Assembly: GCF_030817355.1 (NCBI RefSeq)
Contig: NZ_JAUSZH010000001.1
Coordinates: forward strand, 8,035,001-8,099,000
DNA from: Streptomyces sp. V1I1
GTDB taxonomy: Bacteria > Actinomycetota > Actinomycetes > Streptomycetales > Streptomycetaceae
DNA length: 64,000 nt
Direction: 5' to 3'
Shown one piece after another: positions 61,456 to 64,000 of the stretch. The position numbers were made by a program, and so were the translations under genes. Positions within the stretch are counted from its first letter, which is position 1. Each line of letters opens with the position of its first letter. The notes beneath the pieces are model-generated. The model worked only from the letters and a program-made list of their open reading frames with translations. It searched no databases and was not told the DNA's origin.

Positions 61456-61628
61456 CAGAGACCGGGCACCGGTTCGAGCCGGGCCTCCACATGGGCAGCC
61501 TCGCTGGCCAACTCGGCAACAACTACGCCGCCGTCTTGCTGGGCGGCCAGTATGCACAAAGCGTGTCACCCTCCATGTGGGCTTGATCCGCTTTGACGGA
61601 CATTCGAGATCGGGGGGTTCTGCCCCGG

Positions 61629-61703
61629 GAGGACGTCCATGCCGAGCAGGCCGAGTTGCTGGTGATCGGATCCCGCGGGCTCAGCGGCGCCAGTGCGGGG
61701 TAA
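61629..61703 (+). pseudogene. Universal stress protein C-terminal fragment
   Basis: The frame EDVHAEQAELLVIGSRGLSG ends at TAA soon after. AxxxELLVIGSRGLSG is the ATP-loop signature (GxRGxxG) of UspA-type proteins. The rest of the domain is missing. Confidence 0.55.
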
Positions 61704-62107
61704 CCTGCCGCTGACGGCGTGCTCCGCCTCGCCTGGGATGCGCCGCACCCAGTTGTGCTGGCTCTCCTGTGCCGGGACCGCTGCGGGGACCGTGGCTGCC
61801 ACTCCCAGGCGTGGACCAGACTGAGGGGAACGGCGAGCCGGGCCTCGCCCGCCACAGCCTCGGATGTACCCCCAACGAGCTGATCGACGTGCAGATCGCC
61901 AACGCCCAAGTCTGCAAGGGCTGCGGAAGGCGCAGCGCCGCCACCGCCACCCGTGCGACGCAGCACCATCCGCCAGCCTGATCCGTCATGAGCCGGCCGC
62001 AGCCTGCGGGCGTGGTCCGCGCCCGCGTCATGGCCCAACTGCGTACGCTAGTTCTAAAACTGACGGGCGTTATTGACAGTTGGGTCTCTCGTAATTAGGA
62101 GACCTGC

Positions 62108-62212
62108 ATGACCGAACTTGAGCTCTCAAGACGTGCCAAGCACCGGCTGGCAGTGCTGTGCCATGTGGAGGAGGTGAGCGGCAGTGTCGCCCTCCTGCGC
62201 GTACCATCATGA
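62108..62212 (+). pseudogene. Transposase N-terminal remnant
   Basis: ATG 62108 after AGGAG: MTELELSRRAKHRLAVLCHV, EEVSGSVALLRVPS, then stop. It matches the start of IS481-type transposases (RRAxHRLAVLxHxEEVSGxVAxT) before a frame break. AT-rich leader just upstream may be the IS end. Confidence 0.5.
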
Positions 62213-62569
62213 CTCGCTGCTGTCCGAAGGGCCTGCCGGGGCTGAGGGCCAACAGGCCTGCGTCGCTGTCTACTTCGTGCCACGACCAGACGCATGGCGT
62301 GGCGCGGCCGCGGCCGGCGCTCTGGTGACCCCGAAGGCGTGAGCCGGAGCGTGAGCGTCGATCCGGACCTGCCGGAACGGTGCCCGCTCGGCCGCGCGCC
62401 CCGAGTGCGTGTCAGCGGAGGATAGGCACCCCACCTGGATCTGCCGATTACTCCGAGTTATTGATTATCGGCGCGTGCCGACCGGGTGTGACGATCGATC
62501 GGCTGCGCGCGGGTCAAGCTCGCCCTTGGGATCGGACGTGGAGTCCCGAACCGGTCGAGGAGCGCGTGC

Positions 62570-63502
62570 ATGAGTCCAGCCAACAGGACAGGGTCCCGAC
62601 TGGGACCGCTGTCTCGTCGAGCCAACTGGACCGCGGGCGGCGCGATCGCCTCACTCGCGCTGGTCCTGGCGGCAGGGCTCGTCAGTCCGGTCGGGGTCGC
62701 GGCTCAGAGCATGGGCGAACGCGTGAGCGTGTCGAGCGGTCCGGGCGGCGGAGACGACAAGTGCAGGGACGGGTCGGACCGCGGCGGCAAGGACAAGTGC
62801 AAGAGGGGCCCGAAGGGCGCAACCGGTGCGACGGGGCCGACGGGTGCGACGGGTGCGACGGGTGCGACGGGGCCGACGGGGCCGATGGGGCCGATGGGGC
62901 CGACGGGCGGGCCGGGTGCGACGGGGCCGACGGGCGCGCAGGGCGGGCCGGGTGACCCGGGTGCGACGGGCGCGCAGGGCGGGCCGGGTGACCCGGGTGC
63001 GACGGGGCCGACCGGCCCGACGGGATCGACCGGGGCTACGGGGCCTGCCGGGCCCACGGTCAATGTCGGTGCGAGCATCTTCGCCGACGAATCTCAGACC
63101 ATCCCGACCAACGCCGAGACCCAGATCACTTTCAGTGGCGCCGCCTACGACACGGACACGATGTTCGACTCGACGAACTCGACGCTGGAGGTCAACACCG
63201 CGGGGCGCTACCTCCTCAAGGGAAGGATTCTCTGGGACTTCACTGCGAATGACGAGGGGCAGCGTCAACTTCGTATCTCCGTCAACGGCAGTGTCGTCGC
63301 CTTTGACGGGCAGGACACCGCGGACGCCCCGGTCGGCATGGGCACCTCGCAGGACGTGTCAACGATTGTTCAGCTGAATGTCGGTGACGTGATCTCCCTC
63401 AGGGCCTTCCAGACCACCGGAAGTGTCGCCACCTCGACCTGGCTGTTCACAGGAGAGACCAACGTGGCTCCCCAGCTCCAGGCGGAGTGGCTCGCGCCGT
63501 AG
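62570..63502 (+). CDS. Secreted collagen-like protein with C-terminal beta-rich head
   Basis: 310 residues. A signal-type segment ([20 protein letters not shown]) is followed by a linker with two Cys, then 28 uninterrupted GXY triplets (residues about 80-163; mostly [12 protein letters not shown]), a bacterial collagen stalk stabilised by Thr and charged residues. The C-terminal 145 residues ([60 protein letters not shown]) read as a C1q/TNF-like jelly roll, as in BclA-type glycoproteins. Expected to trimerise outside the cell. Start ATG 62570; upstream GTG possible. Confidence 0.88.
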   Translation: MSPANRTGSRLGPLSRRANWTAGGAIASLALVLAAGLVSPVGVAAQSMGERVSVSSGPGGGDDKCRDGSDRGGKDKCKRGPKGATGATGPTGATGATGATGPTGPMGPMGPTGGPGATGPTGAQGGPGDPGATGAQGGPGDPGATGPTGPTGSTGATGPAGPTVNVGASIFADESQTIPTNAETQITFSGAAYDTDTMFDSTNSTLEVNTAGRYLLKGRILWDFTANDEGQRQLRISVNGSVVAFDGQDTADAPVGMGTSQDVSTIVQLNVGDVISLRAFQTTGSVATSTWLFTGETNVAPQLQAEWLAP

Positions 63503-63559
63503 GCCACGCCCTCGGTCCGACCACATCTGCACACGTCCACCGCAGCCGAGAACCCCTGT

Positions 63560-63870
63560 CGGAGAAGTTGGGCAGTGGCTCTTCGGTGTCGTCGCGGCGC
63601 GGAACCGGACCCGGGGCGGCGGGCTCTTCGCGTCGCGAGGCGAAGGTCAGCCGTCACCACCCGGTTCGACCGCCGGGGAAAGCCCAGCCTGTCCAGCAGC
63701 AGATCGAACAGGTCCTCCACGAAGACCTCACGGGAGCGCAGCACCTCCTCGACCGCGGCCCACTCCGTGGCGTGTCCGAAGCCTGCCGACCGAGCCCACG
63801 CCAGAGCCGCGTCGGCAGCGTCCGGTCCCTCGGCCTCCAGCTCTGCGCGCCTTTGATGTGCTCTCTGTGC
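63560..63870 (-). pseudogene. Coding remnant, unidentified
   Basis: Minus-strand frame DAADAALAWARSAGFGHATE, AAVEEVLRSREVFVEDLFDL, LLDRLGFPRRSNRV has good codon bias and reads as the C-terminal part of a helical protein, but no clear start is seen upstream (a 9-bp GTGCTCTCT direct repeat lies there) and no family is recognised. Confidence 0.3.
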
Positions 63871-64000
63871 TCTCTGTGCCCCCTGGCAGAGCCTTGTGCG
63901 GGTTGCACGTCAGCACCATCCGGTGATCCGAAAGAGGGGTCTGCTGCACGATCGGGTGACATCTGAACTGGCTTGCCCTGTGGGGCGGGTGGGAAGGATG
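63871..64000. other. Window end, no gene seen
   Basis: About 130 bases to the edge of the window without a supported gene. Confidence 0.3.

Larger units (their letters stand above)
61456..62569. other. Region of gene debris
   Basis: More than 1.1 kb without an intact gene. Includes pieces of universal stress protein on both strands (plus 61629-61703; minus around 61780-61830 with LVHAWEWQP), a transposase start at 62108-62212, and unassigned sequence leading to the collagen-like gene. Confidence 0.45.

Overview
The window reads as an accessory stretch of a Streptomyces (or very close actinomycete) chromosome, probably an arm region. The evidence is the very high GC content, frequent GTG starts with purine-rich ribosome binding sites, and many protein types typical of the genus: a DUF574-type methyltransferase, a DUF5988-like small protein, a DUF6192/RacP-like pair, SpoIIE-type phosphatases, RsbW-like ATPases, and F420/PPOX enzymes. 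Intact genes alternate with an unusual amount of gene debris: truncated genes, chimeric joins, frameshifts and six or more insertion-sequence traces.

Layout. 0-6 kb: an RsbW-like ATPase, a lipoprotein transpeptidase-fold gene that has lost its SxxK catalytic residues and is frameshifted, fragments of a LuxR response regulator, NhaA and SpoIIE, and a secreted lipase-like hydrolase flanked by long inverted repeats. 6.0-7.6 and 27.1-28.7 kb: two near-identical direct copies of one IS (about 1.59 and 1.58 kb), each with its own 5-bp target duplication and the same internal frameshift. Between them lie a carboxymuconolactone decarboxylase-like protein, a methyltransferase, a nuclease-like protein, a cytochrome P450, a chimeric recombinase remnant, a Ku remnant, an ABC-ATPase remnant, and a two-gene polyketide locus. 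That locus is a standalone ketosynthase (25.8-24.4 kb) followed by a 2118-residue single-module fully reducing type I PKS (24.3-18.0 kb).

29-35.5 kb: a five-gene minus-strand operon (MFS exporter, two medium-chain oxidoreductases, a DJ-1/PfpI-like protein, an aldehyde dehydrogenase) divergent from a MarR regulator. It looks like an electrophile or quinone detoxification unit. 35.6-40.4 kb: IS1182-, IS5- and IS-remnant clutter around a zinc-finger/DUF6192-like/RacP-like gene set. 40.9-43.4 kb: a membrane SpoIIE phosphatase and a CmtR-like repressor with a Cd/Zn-type CDF exporter behind a 12-bp palindrome. 43.4-45.2 kb: debris including an IS256-type transposase. 45.2-52.9 kb: a Ser/Thr kinase, a broken SDR, an aldo/keto reductase, an APH-fold protein, F420-type oxidoreductases and MerR remnants.

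53.7-55.4 kb: two adjacent related secreted proteins, one built from twelve copies (last partial) of a 16-residue Gly/Asn repeat. 56.4-57.7 kb: an IS3-family element. 57.8-61.5 kb: a PAS-PP2C-ATPase regulator, a standalone LuxR HTH protein and a GNAT. 62.6-63.5 kb: a secreted collagen-like protein with a C-terminal beta-rich head.

The strongest candidates for an undescribed system are the KS plus PKS pair, because the standalone KS has Glu in place of the conserved catalytic Lys, and the repeat-rich secreted proteins. All functional calls come from reading motifs by eye; no database search was possible.
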